This document shows, in pieces, positions 39,762-47,295 of a stretch of 64,000 bases of DNA. The stretch comes from Longimicrobium sp. (GTDB taxonomy: Bacteria; Gemmatimonadota; Gemmatimonadetes; Longimicrobiales; Longimicrobiaceae). Positions within the stretch are counted from its first letter, which is position 1; each line of letters starts with the position of its first letter. The DNA is taken from NCBI GenBank assembly GCA_036389135.1, contig DASVQP010000028.1, forward strand, positions 20,032 to 84,031. The letters run 5' to 3'. The position numbers and the translations under genes were made by a program. The notes under the pieces are model-generated. The model was not told the origin of the DNA, ran no database searches, and saw only the letters and a program-made list of their open reading frames with translations.

Positions 39762-40949
39762 TCAGGGTTCTTCGAACGCCCACACGCCGCCGTTCACCGG
39801 GGCGAAGACGCGGCCGTCCGCGTACGTGGGAGTGCCGGGGAAGAGACCGCCCAGCTCCGGCTCCTTTGGCTGCCGCACCTGGGCGAGCAGCTTGCCGCCG
39901 CGGCGATCGAACACGAAGAGGAAGGGGCCATCCACCCCGTAGACGTGCCGCTCCGTCACCAGCAGGTCGCTCGTGAACTGCGCGCGGACCGGGGTGCTCC
40001 AGACTGGCGCGCCGTCGCGGGCGCGCACGGCCTTCACGTGGTCGTTCGCGGCGCCGGCATAGATCACGCCGTCGTGCGCAACCGGGCTGGCGAGCACCGA
40101 GAGGTACGCCGCGCTGTCGCGGGCCGTGCTCCACACTACCTGCCCCGTTCTGCGGTCCAGCCCGTACATCTCCCCGGTGATGAGCATCGCCACCACCCGG
40201 TCCGTGGTGACGGCGGGCCGCCCGGCCGTGCACGAGATCCCCCCGACCGCGGGGATCTTCGTCACCCAGAGCTGGCGGCCGGTGCGGGCCTCCAGCGCCA
40301 CCACCCACATCTCGCAGCGCCCGCCCTTTGCGTCCAGCCCGTGGTACGACACCAGGAAGACCTCCCCGGCGTCCAGCGCGACCCCCTCGGCGCCGAAGCG
40401 GAACGGGGTGCCCGGCTCCGGCTGCCACTGCCAGCGCACCCGGCCGGTGGCCAGCTCCACCGCGGCCACGCTGGGGCCCCACGCCGCGATGTACGCCGCC
40501 TCGTCGTCCGCCGCGATCCGCACCTTGATCACGGTGCCGGGGTTGGGCGGGCCGCCGCCCACCGTGTCCAGCGGCGCCTGGTAGCGCCACAGCTCGCGCC
40601 CGGTGGCTGCGTCCACCCCGGTGGTGTGGTAGAGCACCGGCGCCACCACGACACCCGAGCGCACCAGGAGGTTCGCGCCCTCCACGCCGCCGCGCCCCAC
40701 CGTCGCCGCCCAGCGGGGGGCGCCGGTAGCCAGGTCGCGGGCGATCACCTGCCCGTTGCCGGTGCCGGTGTACACGCGCTCGGCGTCCGCCACGGGCTGC
40801 ACCCGCGGGTGGCCGTTCTGCGCCTGGTACCAGAGCGTGCGCAGGCGCACCGGCTCCCCGTCGCCGGGGTCGCCGGCTGCCCGGCACCCGCCCGCGAGCA
40901 CCATCCCCGCCATGCACAGCGCCAGCAGGCCGCGTTCGCCAACCTTCAT
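39762..40949 (-). CDS. PQQ-type beta-propeller lipoprotein
   Basis: 395 aa. Signal MKVGERGLLALCMAGMVLAGGC gives a lipobox. Repeated propeller blades carry A-x-D-x-x-T-G-x-x-x-W motifs: ARDLATGAPRWAA, VDAATGRELWRY, VELATGRVRWQW, LEARTGRQLWVT and LDRRTGQVVWST. Blades match BamB/PQQ-like repeats, but no enzyme site is present. It could be a scaffold or outer-membrane assembly-like factor. Cys in KGGRCEMW and GGISCTAG may pair. The start is an ATG at 40949; the upstream gene is separated by a terminator. Confidence 0.85.
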   Translation of the reverse strand: MKVGERGLLALCMAGMVLAGGCRAAGDPGDGEPVRLRTLWYQAQNGHPRVQPVADAERVYTGTGNGQVIARDLATGAPRWAATVGRGGVEGANLLVRSGVVVAPVLYHTTGVDAATGRELWRYQAPLDTVGGGPPNPGTVIKVRIAADDEAAYIAAWGPSVAAVELATGRVRWQWQPEPGTPFRFGAEGVALDAGEVFLVSYHGLDAKGGRCEMWVVALEARTGRQLWVTKIPAVGGISCTAGRPAVTTDRVVAMLITGEMYGLDRRTGQVVWSTARDSAAYLSVLASPVAHDGVIYAGAANDHVKAVRARDGAPVWSTPVRAQFTSDLLVTERHVYGVDGPFLFVFDRRGGKLLAQVRQPKEPELGGLFPGTPTYADGRVFAPVNGGVWAFEEP

Positions 40950-40969
40950 CGGTATCGTCCCCGCGATGA

Positions 40970-41010
40970 GAAGAAGAACCTGCGGGCGGGCAAACCGCCC
41001 GCCCGCAGGG
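40970..41010 (-). terminator. intrinsic terminator of the lipase operon
   Basis: Stem CCTGCGGGCGG / CCGCCCGCAGG (40979-41009) followed on the minus strand by TTCTTCTTCT, 8 bp after the lipase stop. Confidence 0.85.
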
Positions 41011-41017
41011 ATGGTGC

Positions 41018-42229
41018 CTAATATGCGTGGCAGATCTCGTACTGGTGCCGGAGCGTGCCGCTGTCGCAGTTCTCCGGGGGATAATAAGGGTCCGGCTCCG
41101 GGGGCGGGGGCGGAGCGGCCGGGCGCATGCCCGCCGCGAGCATCCCGTCGGCGATCCGGGTCACGCCCGGGTCGCGCCACATGACGGAGTAGTGATCCTC
41201 CGTGCCGTTCGCCCGCAGCTGCCGCCCCGAGTTGTACTCCAGCGGGTAGCGGAGCGTCTCCTCCGGAAGCAGCCCGTCCGTGGCCGAGTTGCGGGCGTAG
41301 CTGAAGTGCACCCACTCCTTCCAGCGGTCGTCGAAGCCGCCGATGGCGCGCTCGCCCGTACGGCACGCTTTGCCCGTGCCCGTCTTGATGATGATGTTGT
41401 AGAAGAGGGCGGCGCACAGCTTGAGGCTGCTGCGGTTGGAGCGCACCTTCTTCACCAGGTCCTCGGGGTTCTGGTACTCGCGGCTCGCGGCGAGGCGGAC
41501 CCACGAGTACTGCTGCGGCACGGTGCCCCACACCGCGGCGTGCGGCAAGCCGTCGCCCGTGTTGCCCAACCACTGGATGGTGGCCGAGCTTGGACGCAGG
41601 TCGATGGCGCCGGGCGACCTCAGCGCCTTGGCCGTGTCGTTGAGCTTGCTGAAAAGCTGCTCGTCGAGCTTGGTGCGCACGAACACGGAGAGGATCGCGT
41701 CCAGCAGCCCCAGCAGCGGGTTGATGATGGCGATGCGGATCGTGTGGATCAGCCCCTCGATGGTTCCGAGCGCGGTGCGCGGGTCGTACTGCTGCGCCTT
41801 TTCGGACACCGGCGCGCCCTTGTTTGGCGATGCCACCGTCACGATCCCGGCCATCCGCGGCGCGACGTTGATCTGCGGGTTGGAGCTGAGCAGCATGTTG
41901 CGCGAGACGGGGCCGCCCATGCTGTGGCCCACGAAGAAGAAGGTGGAGCCCGCCGGCTCGCCGCGCACCAACCCGGCCACTTCGCCCGACTGGTAGTCGA
42001 TGGTGGCCAGCGTGGTCTGGTTGGGGAGCCGCACGGTGCCCGGATCCACCCGGGTCGCGACGCGGCCCGTGGTGTTCATGTGGGTCCACACGGCGCTGCT
42101 CTCGTTGAGCCCGGGCACGAAGTAGGTGCCGGTGTAGCTGGCGTACTGCGCCTCGGCGGGGCGGGCGGCGAGCGCCGCCACCAGCACCGCGGACGCCAGG
42201 AGCGCCCTGGTTGCAAAGCGGTTCATCAT
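41018..42229 (-). CDS. secreted lipase-like protein (PGAP1/esterase fold)
   Basis: 403 aa. Signal peptide LLASAVLVAALAARPAEAQ. The alpha/beta hydrolase signature GHSMGGPVSRN follows FVPGLNESSAVW, as in PGAP1-like and LipB-type lipases; EDHYSVMWRD near the C-terminus probably supplies the His. The C-terminus is proline-rich (PAAPPPPPEPDPYYPP) with a Cys in CDSGT and one in EICHAY. Predicted periplasmic or surface lipase; substrate unknown. The ATG overlaps the upstream stop (ATGATGA), so the two genes are coupled. Confidence 0.8.
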   Translation of the reverse strand: MMNRFATRALLASAVLVAALAARPAEAQYASYTGTYFVPGLNESSAVWTHMNTTGRVATRVDPGTVRLPNQTTLATIDYQSGEVAGLVRGEPAGSTFFFVGHSMGGPVSRNMLLSSNPQINVAPRMAGIVTVASPNKGAPVSEKAQQYDPRTALGTIEGLIHTIRIAIINPLLGLLDAILSVFVRTKLDEQLFSKLNDTAKALRSPGAIDLRPSSATIQWLGNTGDGLPHAAVWGTVPQQYSWVRLAASREYQNPEDLVKKVRSNRSSLKLCAALFYNIIIKTGTGKACRTGERAIGGFDDRWKEWVHFSYARNSATDGLLPEETLRYPLEYNSGRQLRANGTEDHYSVMWRDPGVTRIADGMLAAGMRPAAPPPPPEPDPYYPPENCDSGTLRHQYEICHAY

Positions 42230-43185
42230 TTGTCCTCGCCGAAGGAGATGTTCGTGATCACCACGGTCGAGCGGCTCGTCTGCTTGCCCTGGCCGTTCTC
42301 GCCCTCCACCGTCATCGACTCGCGCAGGTAGCCGCTGGCGCCGTCCTTCCGCTTGATCTTGGTCCAGCGGAGGGTGGCGCGGGTGTGTCCCTGCGGCCCC
42401 TTCACTTCCTGCCCCACCATCAGCTCGGTGGCGGGATCCACGGTGACGATCGTCTCCTCTTCACCGCGAACGCGGCGGAAGCGGCGCTGGCCCTGGCCGT
42501 TGCGGCCGATCTCGTCGCTGGCGGCCAGGAGCGCGCGGAGCGCAGGGCGGCGGATGCCGTGATCCCTGTTCCCCACCTTGTGTGCGTCCGGATTGCCGTT
42601 GCCGGTGGTGGACATGCGCGGCGCGCTCGGCGCACGGTTCTGCAGCTGCTGCTGGTCGCACATGCGCGTGCCGCACGGCTCGCCGCCCGAGTAGACCGCG
42701 TAGTACGGCTCGTTGTACGAGGCCTGCTTCTCCTCCGGCGTGGCGAGCCCCAGCGCAAAGGCGTCCGCCGCCACCTGGGTCGCGTCTGCGATCTCGACAC
42801 CCGCCGAGTTGTAGCCGCGCGTCACACCGTACTCGTACCACGAGGTGGTCACGTCGTTGGCGACCTCCGGGTCGCTCACCGTGGAGCCGGTCTCCTGCAC
42901 GAACAGCCGGTAGTCGCTCCCCGTCCACGTCTCACAGTTGTCGTGCGTGGTCGTGATCTCCGGAATCCCGTACGCCGCCAGATCGGCGTCGTAGAAGGTG
43001 TTGGTGCTCGTGTACGAAAGGCCGCACGAGAAGGGCGCGGTCACCAGCCTGGGCGCGCCGGGCTTGGCGAAGGGAGCCGATCCGGTGGTCTGGTCGTCCG
43101 CGCAGGCGGCCAGCGCCGCGAAGGCGACGAGAGGTGCGAGCCGCCGCGCACGGCGCGTGCTGCTCAAAAAGTGGCGTAATTTCAC
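42226..43185 (-). CDS. lipoprotein coupled to the lipase gene
   Basis: 319 aa. Signal ending FAALAAC gives a lipobox. The mature protein has many paired Cys (FSCGLSY, DNCETW, EPCGTRMCDQQ), and a C-terminal beta region (ETIVTVDPATELMVGQEVKG, ATLRWTKIKR). A chaperone or partner of the downstream lipase is plausible because the genes overlap by four bases (inference). GTG start at 43185; GGGG lies upstream. No family recognised. Confidence 0.65.
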   Translation of the reverse strand: MKLRHFLSSTRRARRLAPLVAFAALAACADDQTTGSAPFAKPGAPRLVTAPFSCGLSYTSTNTFYDADLAAYGIPEITTTHDNCETWTGSDYRLFVQETGSTVSDPEVANDVTTSWYEYGVTRGYNSAGVEIADATQVAADAFALGLATPEEKQASYNEPYYAVYSGGEPCGTRMCDQQQLQNRAPSAPRMSTTGNGNPDAHKVGNRDHGIRRPALRALLAASDEIGRNGQGQRRFRRVRGEEETIVTVDPATELMVGQEVKGPQGHTRATLRWTKIKRKDGASGYLRESMTVEGENGQGKQTSRSTVVITNISFGEDK

Positions 43186-43581
43186 AAAACCCCGCTGTCG
43201 AGAGAGGGTAGGACGGGACCACCCCGTGTGCTGCGGGCCGGCGGATCCGGCACCGTACAGGGGGGCGGGTGGGGATTCACTCCATCGGGTCCTTGAGTAC
43301 GGAGTTGCTGGGGCGCTCCGCTCCCGCGCGGGCGGTGCGAAACAGGCGGACGTGCTCTCCCGGGCCCTGCCAAAAACGCCGGCGGCACTACGTCTGTTTC
43401 ACGAGGTGGATGATAGTTAACCGTGAAACGGGGCTCACGCTAGTGGTCAATAATTAAGATGCAAATGCTTGCCGGAAAACGAGATCCCCGTCCTGGACAC
43501 GGCAGGTGCCACGCGCCCTTCTCGCGCCTTCCCACTCCACGTGCGGTGGCGTCTCGATCCCGCGCCGCCGTCTTCCGGACG
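43186..43581. other. intergenic region with probable promoter
   Basis: No CDS seen. It must drive the minus-strand lipoprotein-lipase operon. 43420-43460 is AT-richer; TTGACC occurs on the minus strand, but no -10 box lies at proper spacing. Confidence 0.5.
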
Positions 43582-43618
43582 CAAAAAAAAGAGGAGCGCG
43601 GGGATGGTCCCCGCGCTC
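43582..43618 (-). terminator. intrinsic terminator of the FHA-PP2C operon
   Basis: 12-bp stem GGAGCGCGGGGA / TCCCCGCGCTCC (43592-43603 and 43607-43618), a TGG/CCA loop, then TCTTTTTTTTG on the minus strand. Confidence 0.93.
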
Positions 43619-43649
43619 CCTCTTGCCGCCATCTGTACCCGGCTCCGCT

Positions 43650-44399
43650 TCAGCCTTCGGGCAGGACCCTCACCAGCACGGCGGTGATGTTGTCGCGCCC
43701 GCCGCGGGCGTTGGCCTCGGCGATCAGCTGCGCGGCGAGCTCGGGGAGGGGGGCGTCCTCCTCCAGGACGCGGGCGAGCATCCGGTCGTTCAGCATCCCG
43801 GTGAGGCCGTCGCTGCACAGCAGCACCAGGTCGCCCGGCAGGAGCTTGCCCGACTGGATGTCCGGGCTGTCCGCGGAGTCGGCGCCCAGCGCGCGGGTCA
43901 GGATGTGCGACAGGCGGTGGCGGCGCGCACCCTGCTCCGTCAGGCGCCCCTCGTCCACCTCGCGCTGCACCCAGGTGTGGTCGTGGGAAAGCTGAGTCAG
44001 CTCTCCGCCGCGGAACAGGTACATCCGGCTGTCGCCCACGTGGCCCATTCGGTACGTGCCGTCTGGGCACACCACGAACGCGGTGAGCGTCGTCCCCATC
44101 CCTTCGGTGGCGGGGTCGGCCATGGTGTGGGCAAGGATCGCTTCATGCGCGGCGTACAGCGAGCGCTTCATCGCCTCCGCCAGCAGGTCGGGCTCCAGCT
44201 CCTCGTCCACCCCGCGCACCAGGGTGCCGCCCACGGTGCGGGCGGCCAGCGCGCTCGCGATCTCCCCCGCGGCGTGGCCCCCCATCCCGTCCGCCACCAG
44301 GAAGACGCCCCGCGCCTCGTCCACGAAGAAGGAGTCCTCGTTCCCCTTGCGGACGCGGCCCACGTCGGTGAGCCCGGCCGACTCCCAGCGCACCGTCAC
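43650..44399 (-). CDS. PP2C-type Ser/Thr protein phosphatase
   Basis: 249 aa. PPM-family metal motifs: GLTDVGRVRKGNEDSF, ADGMGGHAAGE (metal Asp), GTTLTAF, GHVGDSRMYL, SDGLTGML and GRDNITAVLV. It dephosphorylates Ser/Thr residues in the cytosol, normally opposite a Hanks-type kinase, but no kinase gene is in the window. The GTG at 44399 overlaps the stop of the FHA gene (GTGA), which suggests the FHA protein is its partner. Confidence 0.93.
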   Translation of the reverse strand: MTVRWESAGLTDVGRVRKGNEDSFFVDEARGVFLVADGMGGHAAGEIASALAARTVGGTLVRGVDEELEPDLLAEAMKRSLYAAHEAILAHTMADPATEGMGTTLTAFVVCPDGTYRMGHVGDSRMYLFRGGELTQLSHDHTWVQREVDEGRLTEQGARRHRLSHILTRALGADSADSPDIQSGKLLPGDLVLLCSDGLTGMLNDRMLARVLEEDAPLPELAAQLIAEANARGGRDNITAVLVRVLPEG

Positions 44400-44962
44400 G
44401 GCGCCGCGGCCCGGGTCGCCAGCGCCAGCAGCGGATGGCCGGGCCCGATCCCCACGCCCACCCGCGGCGCCGCCAGGGTCTGGAAGACGACGTAGCCGAT
44501 CACCGCCAGCAGCACCACCAGCAGGATCGCCAGCCACAACGGGAAGCGGAAGCCGGGCCGCTCCTCGCGCAGCGTCGCCGGCTTCTGCGGCGGGACGTAG
44601 TCGGCGCGCGCACGCTCCGGATCGGCCTGCGCCACCTCGCGGAACTGGAGCTTCACGCCGCCCACCCGCACCGTGGCGCCGTAGGGGAGCGGGGTGGGGA
44701 TGTTGGGGGCCAGCTTCGTCCCCTCCACCGCGGTGCCGTTGGTGGAGCCCAGGTCCGTGATGCGCCACGCGCCCATGTCCCACTCCAGGCGGGCGTGCTG
44801 GGCGGAGACGGAGTCGTCGTCGATCACCAGGTCGCTGGCGGCGGCGCGTCCCACCACCACCACGGGCTTGGGGATGGGGAGCTCTTCGCCGTAGCGCGGG
44901 CCGGCGATCAGCGCCAGAGCCGCCAGCGGCCCCGTGCGCCCCGGCTCGGGGAGGTTGGCCAT
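44396..44962 (-). CDS. FHA-domain membrane protein
   Basis: 188 aa. FHA domain at about 25-110: VVVGRAAASDLVIDDDSVSAQHARLEW and ITDLGSTNGTAVEG contain the phosphothreonine-binding GR, S..H and SxNG residues. A C-terminal transmembrane helix at about 146-168 (LWLAILLVVLLAVIGYVVF) anchors it. The start lies 181 bp from the divergent GGDEF gene. With the overlapping PP2C gene it forms a phospho-Ser/Thr module. Confidence 0.92.
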   Translation of the reverse strand: MANLPEPGRTGPLAALALIAGPRYGEELPIPKPVVVVGRAAASDLVIDDDSVSAQHARLEWDMGAWRITDLGSTNGTAVEGTKLAPNIPTPLPYGATVRVGGVKLQFREVAQADPERARADYVPPQKPATLREERPGFRFPLWLAILLVVLLAVIGYVVFQTLAAPRVGVGIGPGHPLLALATRAAAP

Positions 44963-45142
44963 TCGGGTTCCTTCTGCCTTGAAAGCGCGGTACGCGCATG
45001 GGGTTGCGGGGGCCCAACGTAGGCCCGCCGGATTCGCTGAGCAAGGTCCGCACCCGGAGCCGCTTCCGTTGACTCCGGCCCCCGCGAGGCGCTATGTTGA
45101 CTGCCCTCCCCACCGCCCTCCCGCCCCGCGCCCCCTCCCCCC

Positions 45143-46822
45143 GTGATCCCGCGCATTCTACTCGCGGTCCTCCTTGCCATTCCCGGTGCCCTCGCCGCCG
45201 CCGAGCCGGAGCCGCTGCGCCTGGATGGAAGCTGGCGCTGGCAGCGGGGCGACTCCGCCGCCTGGGCCGCGCCCGCGCATCCTGACGCGGGCTGGGCGCT
45301 GGTGGAAGCGCCGGCCGAATGGGAGCGCTTCGCCCCCGGCTACGATGGTTTCGGCTGGTACCGGCGCGAGGTGCGGCTCCCAGCCGAGCTGGCGGGCGGC
45401 CCCGTGGGCGTGCAGCTCGGCACCGTGGGAGACGCGTACGAGATCTTCTGGAACGGCGTCAAGGTGGGTGGCTCGGGACGCATGCCGCCGCACTTCGTGG
45501 AAGGGGTCGCGCCCACCCTCCTCCTGGTGCCCGACTCGGCGCTGGCGCGGCGTCCGAACGGCCCGCACCTGGTGGCCGTCCGCGTCTACAACGCCTACGC
45601 GTATGGCGGGCTGATGGGCGGCGTGCGGGTGGGGCGCTACGACCTCCTGGCCCAGCAGCGCTCCCCGCGCGACGTGGTGATCGGCGGCCTCGTCTCGTTC
45701 TTTCTGGCGATCGGCATCTATCACCTCGCCTTCTTCTTCCGCCGCCGCCGCGCGCGAGAGAACCTGTACTTCGCCCTTCTCTGCGCCGCCGTCTCCGTCT
45801 ACGGCGCCACCTTCTCCGGCGCGGTGCAGGCTCTGCTCGTCCCGCACGTGAACTCGTACCGGGTGGGGCTCTGGGCGATGGCGGCGGGGATGCCCGCCTT
45901 CGTCGTGCTGGTGCACCGCCTCTTCGACCTGCGCCTCGCCCGGCGCGACGTCGTGCTGACGGGCGCGGCCACCGCCGGCTTCCTGCTGGTGGGCTCCCTG
46001 CCGCTCGCCGCGCTCGCCACCATGGCGAAGTGGGTGGACCTTACGATGATGGCGGGGCTCGTCGTGGTGGTGGGCCGCGCCTGCCGCTCGACCTCGCGCC
46101 GCCAGCCGCACGGGCGCATCCTGGGCGTGGGGACGGTCTCCTTCGCCCTGGCCGTCACCTACGACCTCCTTTCCGAGCACGTGGACTGGCTGCCGGTGGC
46201 GCGCATCCTTCCGGGGGTGCCATCGCTCTTCTGGATCGGCTTCCTGGTCTTCGTGGTGTGCGTGGGGATCGCCACCGCGGGCAAGTGGGCGCACACCGAG
46301 GCGACCGCGCAGATCGACCCCCTTACCGAGCTCTCCCGCCGCCACGTGCTGGACGAGGCGCTGCGGCGCGAGTGCGAGCGGGTGCGGCGAACCGGGGGCT
46401 CGGTGGCGCTGGTGATGATCGACCTGGACCACTTCAAGCAGGTCAACGACCGCCACGGCCACGGCGCGGGCGACGTGGTGCTGGCGCGCGTCGGCCGCGT
46501 TCTGCGGAACTGCGCCCGGAACATCGACACCACCGCCCGCTTCGGCGGCGAGGAGTTCGCCGTCCTCCTGTGCGACTCGGGTCTGGAGGGAGCAAAGGCG
46601 CTCACTGAGCGTTTCCGCCGCCACCTGGCCGAGCTGCGGGTCCCCGTGGCTGGGGGCGGCACCATCACGGTTACCGCCAGCGTGGGCATCGCCGCCGGCA
46701 CCGACGTCGTCGATCCCGACGCCCTCATGGTAGCCGCCGACCAGGCCCTCTACCGCGCCAAATCCGCCGGCCGCGACCGCACCCTCGCCGTGCATCTGGA
46801 TTCGGAGATGGCGGGACGCTGA
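45143..46822 (+). CDS. diguanylate cyclase with 7TM and jelly-roll sensor (7TMR-DISM type)
   Basis: 559 aa. Signal or anchor at 5-20, a periplasmic beta domain (about 25-165, WYRREVRLPAELAGGPVGVQL..., like 7TMR-DISMED2/glycosidase sugar-binding folds), about seven helices at 178-380, then GGDEF at 385-550. The active motif is GGEEF (468-472). The I-site RNID (459-462) lies five residues upstream, so product inhibition by c-di-GMP is expected. It supplies c-di-GMP for the riboswitch candidate at 15.6 kb (inference). GTG start at 45143. Confidence 0.93.
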   Translation: MIPRILLAVLLAIPGALAAAEPEPLRLDGSWRWQRGDSAAWAAPAHPDAGWALVEAPAEWERFAPGYDGFGWYRREVRLPAELAGGPVGVQLGTVGDAYEIFWNGVKVGGSGRMPPHFVEGVAPTLLLVPDSALARRPNGPHLVAVRVYNAYAYGGLMGGVRVGRYDLLAQQRSPRDVVIGGLVSFFLAIGIYHLAFFFRRRRARENLYFALLCAAVSVYGATFSGAVQALLVPHVNSYRVGLWAMAAGMPAFVVLVHRLFDLRLARRDVVLTGAATAGFLLVGSLPLAALATMAKWVDLTMMAGLVVVVGRACRSTSRRQPHGRILGVGTVSFALAVTYDLLSEHVDWLPVARILPGVPSLFWIGFLVFVVCVGIATAGKWAHTEATAQIDPLTELSRRHVLDEALRRECERVRRTGGSVALVMIDLDHFKQVNDRHGHGAGDVVLARVGRVLRNCARNIDTTARFGGEEFAVLLCDSGLEGAKALTERFRRHLAELRVPVAGGGTITVTASVGIAAGTDVVDPDALMVAADQALYRAKSAGRDRTLAVHLDSEMAGR

Positions 46823-46835
46823 AGGCGCCATGCCC

Positions 46836-47141
46836 ATGCCCTCACCCCCCCGGCCCCCCTCCCCCAAAAACTGCCTTGGGGGAGGGGGGAGATCGCGGGC
46901 CACGGTGGGTAGCCGCACCGCCCAGGAACGCGCCGTTCGCCCGCCCCTCCTCGACCTCCGCCCCCGCGGTGATCCCGTAGAGGTGGCCCCGCGTGGCCGC
47001 CCGTGCCCGATCCGGCTCCGCTGCCCCTCGCGCACCCCAACCTCGTAGGGGCGCGATTCATCGCGCCCGCCGCCTGCCCCTCCTCGACCCCGCTCCCCGC
47101 GCCAATTACGGTAGGGGCAGACCCACGTGTCTGCCCTCCCT
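46836..47141. repeat. composite repeat block: R3 and three R2 units
   Basis: R3 at 46836-46898. R2 units start at 46974 (GTAGAGGTGGCCCCGCGTGG), 47042 (GTAGGGGCGCGATTCATCGC) and 47109 (GTAGGGGCAGACCCACGTGT), spaced 68 and 67 bp. The same three variants as at 39.1 kb and 56.2 kb appear, in a rotated order. No CDS in 46823-47295. Confidence 0.9.
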
Positions 47142-47295
47142 CCCCCCCACCTCGACACCGGCCCCCCGCGCCCATCCGGGGTGCCTTCTGTAACACGTAC
47201 GCACCCACACGCCGGGCGCGCACCTCCGGAACCTTCCCCCGGCCCCGGTGTCCACCAACGCACGCAAGCACGTCCCACCGCCGCAACACGACCGA

